Part shown: positions 27,826-36,700 of the stretch, piece after piece
Layout: every line of letters starts with the position of its first letter
How positions within the stretch are numbered: position 1 is the stretch's first letter
Assembly: GCA_023445445.1 (NCBI GenBank)
Contig: JAEXLD010000022.1
Coordinates: 22,661-86,660 of the forward strand
Direction of reading: 5' to 3'
DNA length: 64,000 bases
DNA from: Bacillota bacterium
Lineage (GTDB): Bacteria; Bacillota; Clostridia; Clostridiales; Clostridiaceae
Notes under the pieces: generated by a model
The model's input: only the letters and a program-made list of their open reading frames with translations
Databases searched by the model: none
What the model was told of the DNA's origin: nothing
Made by a program: the position numbers and the translations under genes

Positions 27826-30438
27826 TTAATAATCATTATCCATACATTCTTTATTTATATAATTAATAAAATCACTTATTTTATTTTCTCTGCCATAGTC
27901 CTCATATTGATGACATGTTAAATATAGATGCTTTTTAGCTCTAGTTAAAGCCACATAGAAGGTTCTCATTTCCTCTTCTATATTATTTGATTTTAATGCC
28001 ATATAGGAAGGGAATACCCCCTCTTGTAGTCCAGATATAAAAACTGTATCAAATTCAAGTCCCTTAGCTTGATGAACTGTAATTATAGGTATTCTCTTTT
28101 TCTTAGTCCTATTTACAATTAAGCTTTCTAACTCACCATTAGATAATCCAGTTATCCTAATTATATCTAGTAAAGAATCCCTATTACTTTTTTCTTTATC
28201 ATCTAACTCTTTAACTAATACATAAAAATCTCTAAGTCTCTCTATTTTTTCATTTGCTTCTTTTTCCATTTCACTACTTCTACCACTATATAAAGTCTTT
28301 ATACTAAATCCCTTAATTATATCCACTATAATATCCTCTGGTCTTTTATTTTTAGCTCTTTCAAATAATTCATTTAATGCAGTATTAATTTTTGCAAATG
28401 ACTTTAAATGTTTACTAACTAAGCTAATTCTTTTGAAAGAAGTTGGCATTAAATCTTCATAAATAGCTTTAACTAACAAGTCTTTAGTTGCCAATATATC
28501 GTCCATAGCATCATGACTTGGTTTATTTTCTGTATTGAATACTTTACTTAAGGTTTCTAATTTATAGTTTTGTAGTTTAGTGTGAAATCTTCTATATATA
28601 TCTAAAGTATCATAAAAAGCTTTAAACTTTGGTCCTTCTAAATTATTTCTACTAAGCTCACTTGATAAAATATTAATATCATACTGGACATTGTGACCAG
28701 CTATAATTGAGTCCTTAGAAAACTCTACAAATTCTTTTAATACTATTTCCTTGTCTTCTCCTTTTTCTCTTAAAAAATCATCGCTAAATCCATGAACCTT
28801 ATAGGAAGTATTTACAGATTTTTTATTTTTTAAGAATTTTTCAAAACTATCTATAACTTCCCCTTTAGAATTTATTTTTATAGCTGCAATTTGTATTATT
28901 TCATCTTCTGTAACGTCAGTTCCCGTGCTTTCAACATCAAAAACTATTACATTATCCTTTTGAAATTCTTCTATCAATAGAGAATATTTTTCTCCATATA
29001 CTTTAACATTTTCATCAATAAAGTCAGTAAGTGATATTCCAGCTTCCTTATATTCTTTAGAATCAATAGCCTTTAAAGTTGATTCTCCTATGCCTGTTGG
29101 AAGTCTTTTTACAATTCTTTTTAAACTAACATTATCATATCTATTAGCAATAAGTTTTAAAAAAGCTATTATATCCTTTATTTCCTGTCTTCTAAAAAAC
29201 TTAAATTGATCAACTAATATAAATTCAAAATTAGCACCTTCATACCCTATTATATTTCCAAGCTCTCTGCTTAGACTGATGTTGTAGTTATTATCTCTAC
29301 TTAATATACAAACTTTAGAAACATCTTCTCCATTTTTTTCTAAGCTTCTAATTTCATCAAATATAAATCTAGCTTCTTCTCTTAAGTTTTTTGCTTTTCT
29401 TAGTTTAATTTTATCTCCTTTTTCATCTGTAATTGATGTAATTTTATCCTTATAAATATCAGAGTATTTCTTATTAAATGCATTTTCTAAAAAACTTAAG
29501 GAACCATCCGTAATATACTTTGTAGATCTATAATTTTTAGTAAATATAATTTCTATTGGATTATACTTTCTTTTAAATAAATCTAATATTTTTTCTGGTT
29601 CTGAACCTCTCCAGCCATAAATTGTTTGAAACATATCTCCACAAAGTAATATATTGTTATTCCCAAATATTTTCTCAATAATTGAATATTCTAAGGTGCT
29701 AGTATCTTGGACTTCATCTATATTTATATATTTAAATTGATTTTTTAAATTCTCTACTAATTTTTCATCTGTAAGTAATTCCTTTGCCTTTATTGTTAAA
29801 TCTGCAAAATCTAATCCATGATTATTAATAAGTAGAGAGTTATATAATGTTACTAACTCTCCCCCCTTACTTTCTAGGTAGTCCTTCATTTTTAAATCTT
29901 GATTTCCCTTATTGCTACAAATAGATTTAATTCTATCAGCTTCAAATTTAAATATATGTTGAATTACTTTATTATAATTTTTTAAAGAATCCTCTTCTTT
30001 TAAGTTAAGCTTTGATTTTTGTATTTTAACAAGCTCTATGAATTGTTGTAATTTATTTACTGGGTAATTATTAATATTGCATTCCTTTATTATTTCCTTA
30101 CAATCTTCTTCATCGAATACTAAGAAATCAGTAAATATATCTGTTCTTTTCTTAGCTTCACTTTTAATTAAATCAAAACAAAAGCTATGAAAAGTTCTAA
30201 TAGTTATACCTTTTGCATTTTCTCCAACAATATCTTCAATTCTACCCTTCATTTCAGCACAAGCCTTATTAGTAAAGGTAATACATAGTATTTCCTCAGC
30301 TTTAGCTTTTTTAGAATTAATAATATTAGAAATCCTTCTTGATAAAGTATTAGTTTTACCAGTTCCTGCTGAAGCAAGAAGTAAAATATTTTTTTCTAAT
30401 TCATTTACAACTAAAGTTTGCTCCTTATTTAATCCCAT
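27826..30438 (-). CDS. UvrD/Rep-family DNA helicase with inserted DEDDh exonuclease domain
   Basis: A superfamily-1A 3'-5' helicase of about 870 residues: Walker A ASAGTGKT (25-32), Ia TFTNKACAEM, II IDEVQD (243-248), III GDMFQTIYGWRGSE, IV TKNYRST, V TVHQAKGLEFD (about 790-800), VI YVALTRAKKHLYL. Between IV and V (about 495-660) sits a PolC/DnaQ-like proofreading-type exonuclease with Asp and Glu in FDVEST, Asp in HNVQYD, and His/Asp in SHDAMDD, i.e. a complete DEDDh set. ATG 30438 follows AGGAGGTG. The combination suggests unwinding plus 3' trimming in repair; single-domain relatives are common, this fusion less so. Confidence 0.92.
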   Translation of the reverse strand: MGLNKEQTLVVNELEKNILLLASAGTGKTNTLSRRISNIINSKKAKAEEILCITFTNKACAEMKGRIEDIVGENAKGITIRTFHSFCFDLIKSEAKKRTDIFTDFLVFDEEDCKEIIKECNINNYPVNKLQQFIELVKIQKSKLNLKEEDSLKNYNKVIQHIFKFEADRIKSICSNKGNQDLKMKDYLESKGGELVTLYNSLLINNHGLDFADLTIKAKELLTDEKLVENLKNQFKYINIDEVQDTSTLEYSIIEKIFGNNNILLCGDMFQTIYGWRGSEPEKILDLFKRKYNPIEIIFTKNYRSTKYITDGSLSFLENAFNKKYSDIYKDKITSITDEKGDKIKLRKAKNLREEARFIFDEIRSLEKNGEDVSKVCILSRDNNYNISLSRELGNIIGYEGANFEFILVDQFKFFRRQEIKDIIAFLKLIANRYDNVSLKRIVKRLPTGIGESTLKAIDSKEYKEAGISLTDFIDENVKVYGEKYSLLIEEFQKDNVIVFDVESTGTDVTEDEIIQIAAIKINSKGEVIDSFEKFLKNKKSVNTSYKVHGFSDDFLREKGEDKEIVLKEFVEFSKDSIIAGHNVQYDINILSSELSRNNLEGPKFKAFYDTLDIYRRFHTKLQNYKLETLSKVFNTENKPSHDAMDDILATKDLLVKAIYEDLMPTSFKRISLVSKHLKSFAKINTALNELFERAKNKRPEDIIVDIIKGFSIKTLYSGRSSEMEKEANEKIERLRDFYVLVKELDDKEKSNRDSLLDIIRITGLSNGELESLIVNRTKKKRIPIITVHQAKGLEFDTVFISGLQEGVFPSYMALKSNNIEEEMRTFYVALTRAKKHLYLTCHQYEDYGRENKISDFINYINKECMDNDY

Positions 30439-30520
30439 ATTTACCACCTCCTAGTATTATTTATAACTACATTTTATCATACTATTTCTCTAGTATTAAT
30501 AAAGTCATAATAATAAATCA

Positions 30521-30664
30521 TTACGACTTTTCTTCTTTATATTTTCTATTTTCATCTCTATTAAATGTTTTCCACAAGTGTATTTCATCTACTACTATCA
30601 TAATTGTAACTGCTAATAAAATTATTAGTAATTGAAAAGTTACTTCCAGTTATTAAAATACCAT
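30521..30664 (-). pseudogene. Broken small membrane-protein ORF
   Basis: In the 337-bp gap between the helicase and phosphoesterase genes, ATG 30664 has an AGGAGATAG site but is followed after three codons by TAA TAA. The same frame then stays open for 42 codons to TAA 30521 and encodes a hydrophobic helix (FQLLIILLAVTIMIVV) plus a charged tail. It may be a decayed single-helix protein, or a real one starting at a non-standard codon. Weak evidence. The rest of the gap holds a short hairpin (about 30503-30532) and presumably the promoter of the plus-strand gene. Confidence 0.35.
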
Positions 30665-30775
30665 TTTATATCTATCTCCTATTAATTAATAGTATATTAC
30701 CTTATATTATACTACTATTTGAAACCTTACCAATATGCTATAATTATAAAAAAGAATTTTCAGGAGTTGATACAA

Positions 30776-31915
30776 ATGAAAGATAGATATATATTGTTTT
30801 TCACTATATTTTTCAGCTTATATTCTATATTAAATTTTTATATAGGAAAGGTAATTTTTAAAGGACTTAGAATTACTACTAATTTATCTCCTTTACCCTT
30901 TTGGATAGTATTTTGTACTTTAGCATCATCTTATATAGTTTCAATGGCAATGACTAAGTATTTACCTCAAAGTATAAGCAATTTTTTATCATTCATTGGC
31001 TCTTATTGGCTTAGCTTACTTATGTATGGTTCATTGTTTTTTCCAATTTTAGGATTAATTAATTTAATACTAAAAAAATCTTCTTTACTAAATAATAAAA
31101 TTTATACAATTGAAACAGTATTAATGACTACAGTATTTATACTATTTATAATAATTGGTAGCTATAATGCTAATAACTCTTATGTTAAATCCTTTGATAT
31201 TGATATTGAAAAAGATACCTTAAAAGATCCATTAAATATAGTTATGGTTTCTGATTTACACTTAGGTAATATTGTGAAAAATAACAAATTAAAAACTATG
31301 GTAAATGAAATAAATGAGTTAAATCCTGATTTAGTCATTATTGCTGGAGATATTATCGATAGTGATATTACTCCTTTTTTAAATCATAATATGGCAATAG
31401 AGTTTTCAAATATAAAATCTAAATATGGAACTTTTGCTGCATTAGGAAATCATGATATTTTAACTAAAGAAGAAGATAATATTGTAAATATCCTCGAAGA
31501 AAATTCTGTTACTGTATTAAGAGATGAATCAATTTTAATTAATGATGAATTCTATATAATTGGAAGAGATGATATAACAGTAAATAGATATGGTAATAAA
31601 GATAGAGCTACTCTAGAGGATTTGACTAAAAATTTGGATAGTTCTAAGCCTCTAATAGTTATTGATCACAATCCACAGTATATAAATGAAAGCTTAAATG
31701 CTAATATTGATTTACAACTATCTGGTCATACCCATAGAGGTCAAATAATTCCTGGAAACCTAGTAACTAACAAAATCTTTGAAGTTCATTATGGATATTT
31801 AAAAAAGGATAATTTAAATGTTGTAGTTTCTTCAGGCTATGGTACATGGGGACCCCCTATTAGGCTTGGAAGTAGAAGTGAAATAGTACAAATTAATTTA
31901 GGAATGAAAAATTGA
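30776..31915 (+). CDS. Membrane metallophosphoesterase (YkuE/YaeI-like)
   Basis: A 379-residue protein. Four membrane helices fill about residues 1-140, followed by a calcineurin-like phosphoesterase domain: VSDLHLGN, AGDIIDSD, GNHD, and HTHRGQ supply the bimetal ligands. Family members with this order cleave phospholipid or UDP-lipid substrates, but specificity cannot be read. The frame opens at TTG 30719, yet ATG 30776 follows CAGGAGTTG and is preferred. Single gene with its own hairpin overlapping the stop. Confidence 0.9.
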   Translation: MKDRYILFFTIFFSLYSILNFYIGKVIFKGLRITTNLSPLPFWIVFCTLASSYIVSMAMTKYLPQSISNFLSFIGSYWLSLLMYGSLFFPILGLINLILKKSSLLNNKIYTIETVLMTTVFILFIIIGSYNANNSYVKSFDIDIEKDTLKDPLNIVMVSDLHLGNIVKNNKLKTMVNEINELNPDLVIIAGDIIDSDITPFLNHNMAIEFSNIKSKYGTFAALGNHDILTKEEDNIVNILEENSVTVLRDESILINDEFYIIGRDDITVNRYGNKDRATLEDLTKNLDSSKPLIVIDHNPQYINESLNANIDLQLSGHTHRGQIIPGNLVTNKIFEVHYGYLKKDNLNVVVSSGYGTWGPPIRLGSRSEIVQINLGMKN

Positions 31916-31936
31916 GCTGTCTTATAGACAGCTCAA
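31912..31936 (+). terminator. Terminator of the metallophosphoesterase gene
   Basis: TTGAGCTGTC pairs with GACAGCTCAA around TTATA and is followed by TTTTATTATTTT; the left arm includes the TGA stop. Confidence 0.9.
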
Positions 31937-31953
31937 TTTTATTATTTTATTTC

Positions 31954-31974
31954 AAAAACTCCAATGGAGTTTTT
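31954..31974. terminator. Hairpin between convergent genes
   Basis: AAAAACTCC and GGAGTTTTT pair with a 3-base loop. The A and T tracts make it usable in both directions, mainly for the PepF gene. Its core resembles the AAACTCC/GGAGTTT hairpins of the repeats at 23687 and 43769. Confidence 0.7.
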
Positions 31975-31980
31975 TCATTA

Positions 31981-32040
31981 ACTCTTCACTCTTAACTATT
32001 CACTATTAACTATTCTCTATTAACTATTCTCTATTAACTC
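31981..32040. repeat. AT-rich imperfect tandem repeat
   Basis: About four copies of a 14-base unit around TATTAACTATTCTC run up to the stop of the PepF gene; the last two full units are identical. No coding potential and no known function. Confidence 0.75.
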
Positions 32041-33819
32041 TTACTTGATTTCATAACTTAACTCTATAAACTTTTCTATGTCTTCTTCAATAAGCTTTAA
32101 TGAACTTCTCCAGAAGTTAACATCATGAACATCTATATTCATTATCTTTGTTACATCAGCTACCATATTTTTACCCGTAACTGCTAGTAACTCTTCATAT
32201 TCCTTACAGAAGCTATTACCTCTCTTTAAATATTCTGCATATAATCCCTTAGCAAATAAGTTGCCAAAGGCATATGGGAAGTTATAGAAGTTTGCAGTTG
32301 CATAGTAATAATGTGGTTTCCAAGTCCACATATATTTATGAAGATAATTACTATCTAATCCGTCTCCATAGGCTTCCTTCTGTGCATTAAGCATAGCATT
32401 ACTTATTTCTTCTACTGATAAAGAGCTTTCTCTTCTCTTTTCAAATACTTCACTTTCAAATAGGAACCTTGAATATATATCTACAATAACTTGGTTGCAA
32501 TCTGAAATTTCAGCTTCTAAAATAGCAAAAGCCTCTTCCTTGCCAGCTTCTTTTACAGCACTCTTTTTAATAAGTATTTCACAGAAGTTAGAAGCTGTTT
32601 CTGCTAAAGTCATAGGATATTCTGAATTTAACATAGTTTCATTGTTTAAACATTCTGCATGGAATCCATGTCCAAGTTCGTGAGCCATAGTAACAACGTC
32701 ACTAAAACTATTTCCATAATTTAATAATATCCTACTTTCTTTAATATCTTTTATACTTGCACAGAATGCTCCTCCTACTTTACCTTCCTTAGGATAAACA
32801 TCTAACCAATTATTTTCATAAGCCTTTAAAACAAAGTCAGCTAAATTATCACTAAACTTTCTAAAGTTCTTTTCTACAAAAGCCTTACCTTCTTCAAAAG
32901 TAAATTTCATTTCTTTTTCTATTACTGGAGCATATAAATCATAAAATGGAAGACCATTTTTATGTCCTAAAATTTCAGCTTTTCTCTTTAAATATTTTCT
33001 AAATGTAGGTAAGCTTTCTTTAATTGCTGTAAGCATAGCATTTAAAATATCTTCATCCATTCTAGACTCTTCTAGTGTCATATGAAGTGGTGATTTGTAT
33101 CCTTTAAGTTCAGAAGTAGTTATTACTTCTCCTTTAATTCCATTTAATGCTGCAGCTACACCTTCCTCTATTTTTTCATAGGACTTTATTTCTGCTTCAT
33201 AAGCATTTTTTCTAACTTCTGGGTCCTTGCTATATGCCATGTTTAACACTACTGTTAATGGAAGTGATTCTTCCTTTCCATCTACATTAATATCTACTTT
33301 ATGTGTTGATATTAAATAATCCTTATAATTTGACCAAGCATCTGAACCTGTAGTTCTCATTTTAGCTATTATAGCTTCTTCCTTATCACTTAGCATATAT
33401 TTATTTTTATTAATTATTTCTTTAATTATAAACTCATGATTTTTTAATAAAGTTGATTTATTAATTACTTCATCTATATTTTCTATACTAGCAATCCATT
33501 TATAAATCTTAGTTAATGGTTCAGCTAAAAGGCTATTTTTATTATTTATTACGTCTAAATATTTTCTACCTTCCACATTCTTTGAATCAGCACTAACAGT
33601 TAAACTAGCAAATGAACCTACTTTAATAATCAGAAGATTTATATTTTCAAGATTATTAATTATATCCTCTAAAGTTCTTAGTGTATCCCCTTCTTTATTT
33701 AAGTTTTCTGTAAAAACTTTTAAATCATTAATATTTTTATCAACCTTATCTAAATCTTCAAGAAACTCTTTAGAAGTAAATGAGGGATAAAGTTCTTTTA
33801 AGCTCCAATTATCTGACAT
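32041..33819 (-). CDS. pepF: Oligoendopeptidase F (M3B zinc metallopeptidase)
   Basis: A 592-residue cytoplasmic zinc peptidase that degrades short peptides. The HExxH site is in TMAHELGHGFH (about residues 380-390), with the third ligand Glu in ETASNFCEI. The N-terminal helical region and the C-terminal block HYYYATANFYNFPYAFG are typical of the oligoendopeptidase F group, as is the length of about 600. Single gene. Confidence 0.95.
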   Translation of the reverse strand: MSDNWSLKELYPSFTSKEFLEDLDKVDKNINDLKVFTENLNKEGDTLRTLEDIINNLENINLLIIKVGSFASLTVSADSKNVEGRKYLDVINNKNSLLAEPLTKIYKWIASIENIDEVINKSTLLKNHEFIIKEIINKNKYMLSDKEEAIIAKMRTTGSDAWSNYKDYLISTHKVDINVDGKEESLPLTVVLNMAYSKDPEVRKNAYEAEIKSYEKIEEGVAAALNGIKGEVITTSELKGYKSPLHMTLEESRMDEDILNAMLTAIKESLPTFRKYLKRKAEILGHKNGLPFYDLYAPVIEKEMKFTFEEGKAFVEKNFRKFSDNLADFVLKAYENNWLDVYPKEGKVGGAFCASIKDIKESRILLNYGNSFSDVVTMAHELGHGFHAECLNNETMLNSEYPMTLAETASNFCEILIKKSAVKEAGKEEAFAILEAEISDCNQVIVDIYSRFLFESEVFEKRRESSLSVEEISNAMLNAQKEAYGDGLDSNYLHKYMWTWKPHYYYATANFYNFPYAFGNLFAKGLYAEYLKRGNSFCKEYEELLAVTGKNMVADVTKIMNIDVHDVNFWRSSLKLIEEDIEKFIELSYEIK

Positions 33820-33890
33820 TTTTTTGCCCCCTTATATTTGTTTTTAATTAATTATAGTATTTATTTAGCACTTTATCAATAAAATTACAC

Positions 33891-34574
33891 TTATATTGAA
33901 TAATTTTTATTTCTATATTTAAGTGGAGAAACTCCTACTAGCTTTTTAAAGGTATTTGTAAAGTGGCTTTGATCATGGAATCCCAACAAAATACTTATTT
34001 CTAATATACTTTTTTCAGTACTTAATAATAAAATCTTGGCTCTTTCAATTTTTATTTCTCTTAGATATTTCATTATTGATATCCCTTTATATTTTTTAAA
34101 GCATGTAGATGCATACCCAACTGAAATATTTAAAGTTTTACATATTTCTTCTAGGGATATGTGATTTTCAATATTTAAATGAAGTGCTTGTAGAAGCTTA
34201 TTAACTGTAAAACTATCTGTAATTTCTGTATCGTTAATTAATAATTCCATATATTCATTTATCATATCTAATTCTATTTCCTGTAGTAATTGCATAGAAC
34301 TAGCTTCCTTAATTCTTCTATAAAACTTATTATAAATTGGATGTAAATACTTTTTTGCTATTCCATTTCTAATTATTTCTCTAGTATAAATTGCATTCCA
34401 AATAATAAGGTCATCAATTTTATGCTCTTTATCAACCTCATCATAAGTTTCTGAAATATGTTTATTTTTAATTATTTTTATTATTTCCTCTTTATTTCTA
34501 GAATCAATTAATAATGACATTTTATTGTTAAAAATATTAAAGTCAGATTCAAAGCTCTCATATCCATCATTCAT
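33891..34574 (-). CDS. AraC-family transcriptional regulator
   Basis: A 227-residue protein. Residues about 130-225 are an AraC double helix-turn-helix (ISLEEICKTLNISVGYASTC, then ILEISILLGFHDQSHFTNTF and GVSPLKYR). The N-terminal 125 residues are helical and do not match a sugar-binding cupin; they may be a truncated sensor of the YSIRK/response-type. It lies 220 bp downstream of the extracellular flavoprotein genes, separated by a terminator, so it is probably independent. Target unknown. Confidence 0.9.
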   Translation of the reverse strand: MNDGYESFESDFNIFNNKMSLLIDSRNKEEIIKIIKNKHISETYDEVDKEHKIDDLIIWNAIYTREIIRNGIAKKYLHPIYNKFYRRIKEASSMQLLQEIELDMINEYMELLINDTEITDSFTVNKLLQALHLNIENHISLEEICKTLNISVGYASTCFKKYKGISIMKYLREIKIERAKILLLSTEKSILEISILLGFHDQSHFTNTFKKLVGVSPLKYRNKNYSI

Positions 34575-34741
34575 AACTATACACCCCTATATACACATAA
34601 TAATTATATACATATTATATTATATATATTAAAATACCTACAAGGATTTACTAAAATTTTACACTGTATTAATTAAACTGTCTTTTTATTGAAAATATTA
34701 TAGTAATCATTATTAATTTTATTAATTTTTCATAAAAAAAT

Positions 34742-34774
34742 AGACAGATAGTTTATTTTTTATACTATCTGTCT
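34742..34774 (-). terminator. Terminator of the flavin reductase operon
   Basis: AGACAGATAGT and ACTATCTGTCT pair perfectly and are followed by ATTTTTTT on the minus strand, 25 bases after the FMN_bind gene. Confidence 0.9.
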
Positions 34775-34797
34775 TATTATATATTTACCCTTTGATA

Positions 34798-35142
34798 TTA
34801 TTTTGTTGCTGCTGTTAAAGCACTATTTACAGCATCTATTACTCCCTTTGAAGAGTTTGTTGCCCCTGATATTGCTTCAACTCCTTCAGTTCCTTGCTTT
34901 TCTATTATCTCTGGAACTAAATTGTCTTGAACACCTTCAACTAATGTTTTAGTTTCATTATGTTCAACAAGTTTAACTTCTGAAATTTTGCCTTTAGAAA
35001 CTACAACTTCTACTTTAATTACTCCTGATGCCCCTTGTCCTTCTCCTTGGTATGTTCCATCAGTATATTTTCCGCCACCACAGCCTACTAATAATGAAGC
35101 TGATATTGAAATAGCTCCTATAATTGCTAATAATTTTTTCAT
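34798..35142 (-). CDS. FMN-binding domain lipoprotein
   Basis: A 114-residue lipoprotein: signal peptide with lipobox LLVGC (Cys21), then one FMN_bind domain of about 85 residues with the flavinylation motif AISGATNSS; Thr95 is the expected covalent FMN site. In soluble fumarate or urocanate reductases the FMN domain is fused to the FAD domain; here it is a separate lipoprotein encoded 27 bp downstream of the FAD subunit. It would relay electrons from a membrane donor to the reductase. Flavinylation needs an ApbE transferase, which is not in the window. Confidence 0.9.
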   Translation of the reverse strand: MKKLLAIIGAISISASLLVGCGGGKYTDGTYQGEGQGASGVIKVEVVVSKGKISEVKLVEHNETKTLVEGVQDNLVPEIIEKQGTEGVEAISGATNSSKGVIDAVNSALTAATK

Positions 35143-35169
35143 GATTATTCCTCCTACATATAAATTAAG

Positions 35170-36591
35170 TTATTTTATGAATGCTGCTGCATTTTTTCCA
35201 GCTGTTCTACCAAAAGTAACTATATCAGCTAAAGCATTACCACCTAATCTATTTCCTCCATGGATTCCTCCAGTAACTTCTCCTGCAGCGAATAATCCTT
35301 GAATTATATTTCCATTTGTATTAACAACTTCAGCATTAGTATTAATTTTTAATCCACCCATAGTGTGGTGAACTGCTGGTGTTACAGGAATAGCATACAC
35401 CTTACCTTCATTTAATTGTCTTGGAAGATCTTCTCTTTTAAACTCTGAATCGTTATTTGCTGCTACTGCATCGTTATATTTATTTATGCTTTCTACCATA
35501 GTATTTTTATCTATTGATAATTTTTCTGCTAATTCTTCAACTGAGTCTGCTTCTGTTACTAATCCCATATTGAAGTATTCTTCTGTAGCCTTTAAGCTCT
35601 TTCTTAATCCTTCATCAAAGAAAAGATAAGCAACTCCATCTTTTTGCTCTAATATTGCTTTAGAAACTACATCTCTAGTAAATAATTCATTAGTAAATCT
35701 CTTACCATCTTTATTTATAAGAATAGCACCATTTCCTCTCACTGCCTCAGTAACCATTACAGCTTTTTCTGGTACAACTGTTGGATGAGTTTGAATTTCT
35801 TCAATATCAACTAAGTCTGCTCCAAGTTTTTCTGCTAAAACTATTCCATCTCCAGTAGCTCCACTGTGATTAGTAGTAGCGAATCCTTTTAAATCTTCTT
35901 TGTAGCTAACAACCATTTCTTGATTAGCTGAGAATCCTCCAGCAGCTATAACTACTGCTTTTGTGTTAATAGTATATTCTTTACCTTCTTTATTTGTTGC
36001 CTTTACTCCTGAAACATTACCCTCTTTATCTAAGATTATTTCCTTAGCTTCATTCCAAAGTCTTAAGTCTACTTTTTCATTTTCTGCTGCTGTCTTTAAA
36101 GTATCAACTAAGTGAGCACCTACTGCTGCACCGCCAGTAGGTCTATGTGTTCTGTAATTTGTTGATCCAGCCATCTTACCTACATCTGAAAGGTCAGCTC
36201 CAAGTTCAGTTAACCATGCCACTGAATCTTTGGCTTCACTTGTTAATTTTTCTACTAATTCAGGGTTGTTTTTATTATATCCACCCTTCATAGTATCCTC
36301 ATACATTGTTTCTATAGAATCTTCTATATTCTTGTCTTTTTGTTGCTCTGTTTCTGCTGCATTTAATCCACCAGTTGCTCTATTAGTATTACCACCTACC
36401 ATAGGCATTTTTTCTAAAAGAATTACATTTTCTACCCCTTCTTGTTTAGCTTGTACAGCTGCTGAAAGTCCTGCTCCACCTGCTCCTATAATAACTATAT
36501 CAGCAGTTTCTTTCTTAGAACCACAACCAACTAATGCTGTAGGAACTAAAATTAAAGCTGACATTACTAATGCTAAAGCTTTCTTTTTCAT
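35170..36591 (-). CDS. Extracellular fumarate-reductase-like FAD lipoprotein (FrdA/flavocytochrome c type)
   Basis: A lipoprotein signal (TALVGC, Cys23) precedes a FAD-binding domain (IVIIGAGGAGLSAA) and a capping/catalytic domain. By alignment with Shewanella flavocytochrome c, the substrate residues are all kept: His269 (QTHPT), Arg306 (FTRD, the proton donor), His409 (HHTMGG) and Arg448 (NRLGGN). The protein lacks heme motifs and its own FMN domain, which is supplied by the next gene. I infer reduction of fumarate or a similar unsaturated acid outside the membrane. Urocanate- or cinnamate-type reductases share the fold, so the substrate is not certain. A DcuS/DcuR-like system is encoded just upstream. 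Confidence 0.9.
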   Translation of the reverse strand: MKKKALALVMSALILVPTALVGCGSKKETADIVIIGAGGAGLSAAVQAKQEGVENVILLEKMPMVGGNTNRATGGLNAAETEQQKDKNIEDSIETMYEDTMKGGYNKNNPELVEKLTSEAKDSVAWLTELGADLSDVGKMAGSTNYRTHRPTGGAAVGAHLVDTLKTAAENEKVDLRLWNEAKEIILDKEGNVSGVKATNKEGKEYTINTKAVVIAAGGFSANQEMVVSYKEDLKGFATTNHSGATGDGIVLAEKLGADLVDIEEIQTHPTVVPEKAVMVTEAVRGNGAILINKDGKRFTNELFTRDVVSKAILEQKDGVAYLFFDEGLRKSLKATEEYFNMGLVTEADSVEELAEKLSIDKNTMVESINKYNDAVAANNDSEFKREDLPRQLNEGKVYAIPVTPAVHHTMGGLKINTNAEVVNTNGNIIQGLFAAGEVTGGIHGGNRLGGNALADIVTFGRTAGKNAAAFIK

Positions 36592-36632
36592 TTAGTATTT
36601 CTCCCCCTGTTTATTAGTTTTTTTACAGCTTT

Positions 36633-36661
36633 AGTATATTTGTTAATTAATAATCAATCAA
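36633..36661 (-). promoter_or_regulatory. Promoter of the fumarate-reductase-like operon
   Basis: On the minus strand TTGATT (36661-36656), a 17-base spacer and TATACT (36638-36633) form a plausible promoter about 40 bases before the ATG. Confidence 0.65.
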
Positions 36662-36666
36662 TATTG

Positions 36667-36700
36667 TGGTCTTATTGTTTATTTTGGTCTTTTTGGTCTT
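36667..36700 (-). promoter_or_regulatory. Triple direct repeat, candidate DcuR-type activator site
   Basis: TGGTCTT occurs at 36667-36673, 36685-36691 and 36694-36700 on the plus strand (AAGACCA reading toward the operon). Start-to-start distances are 18 and 9. The block begins 5 bases upstream of the -35 box, an activator position, and reaches the stop codon of the response-regulator gene. Confidence 0.6.

Noticed and set aside
31981..32040. Short CRISPR-like array
   Set aside because: Units are only 14 bases, contiguous with no spacers, pure AT-rich, and no cas gene is present.
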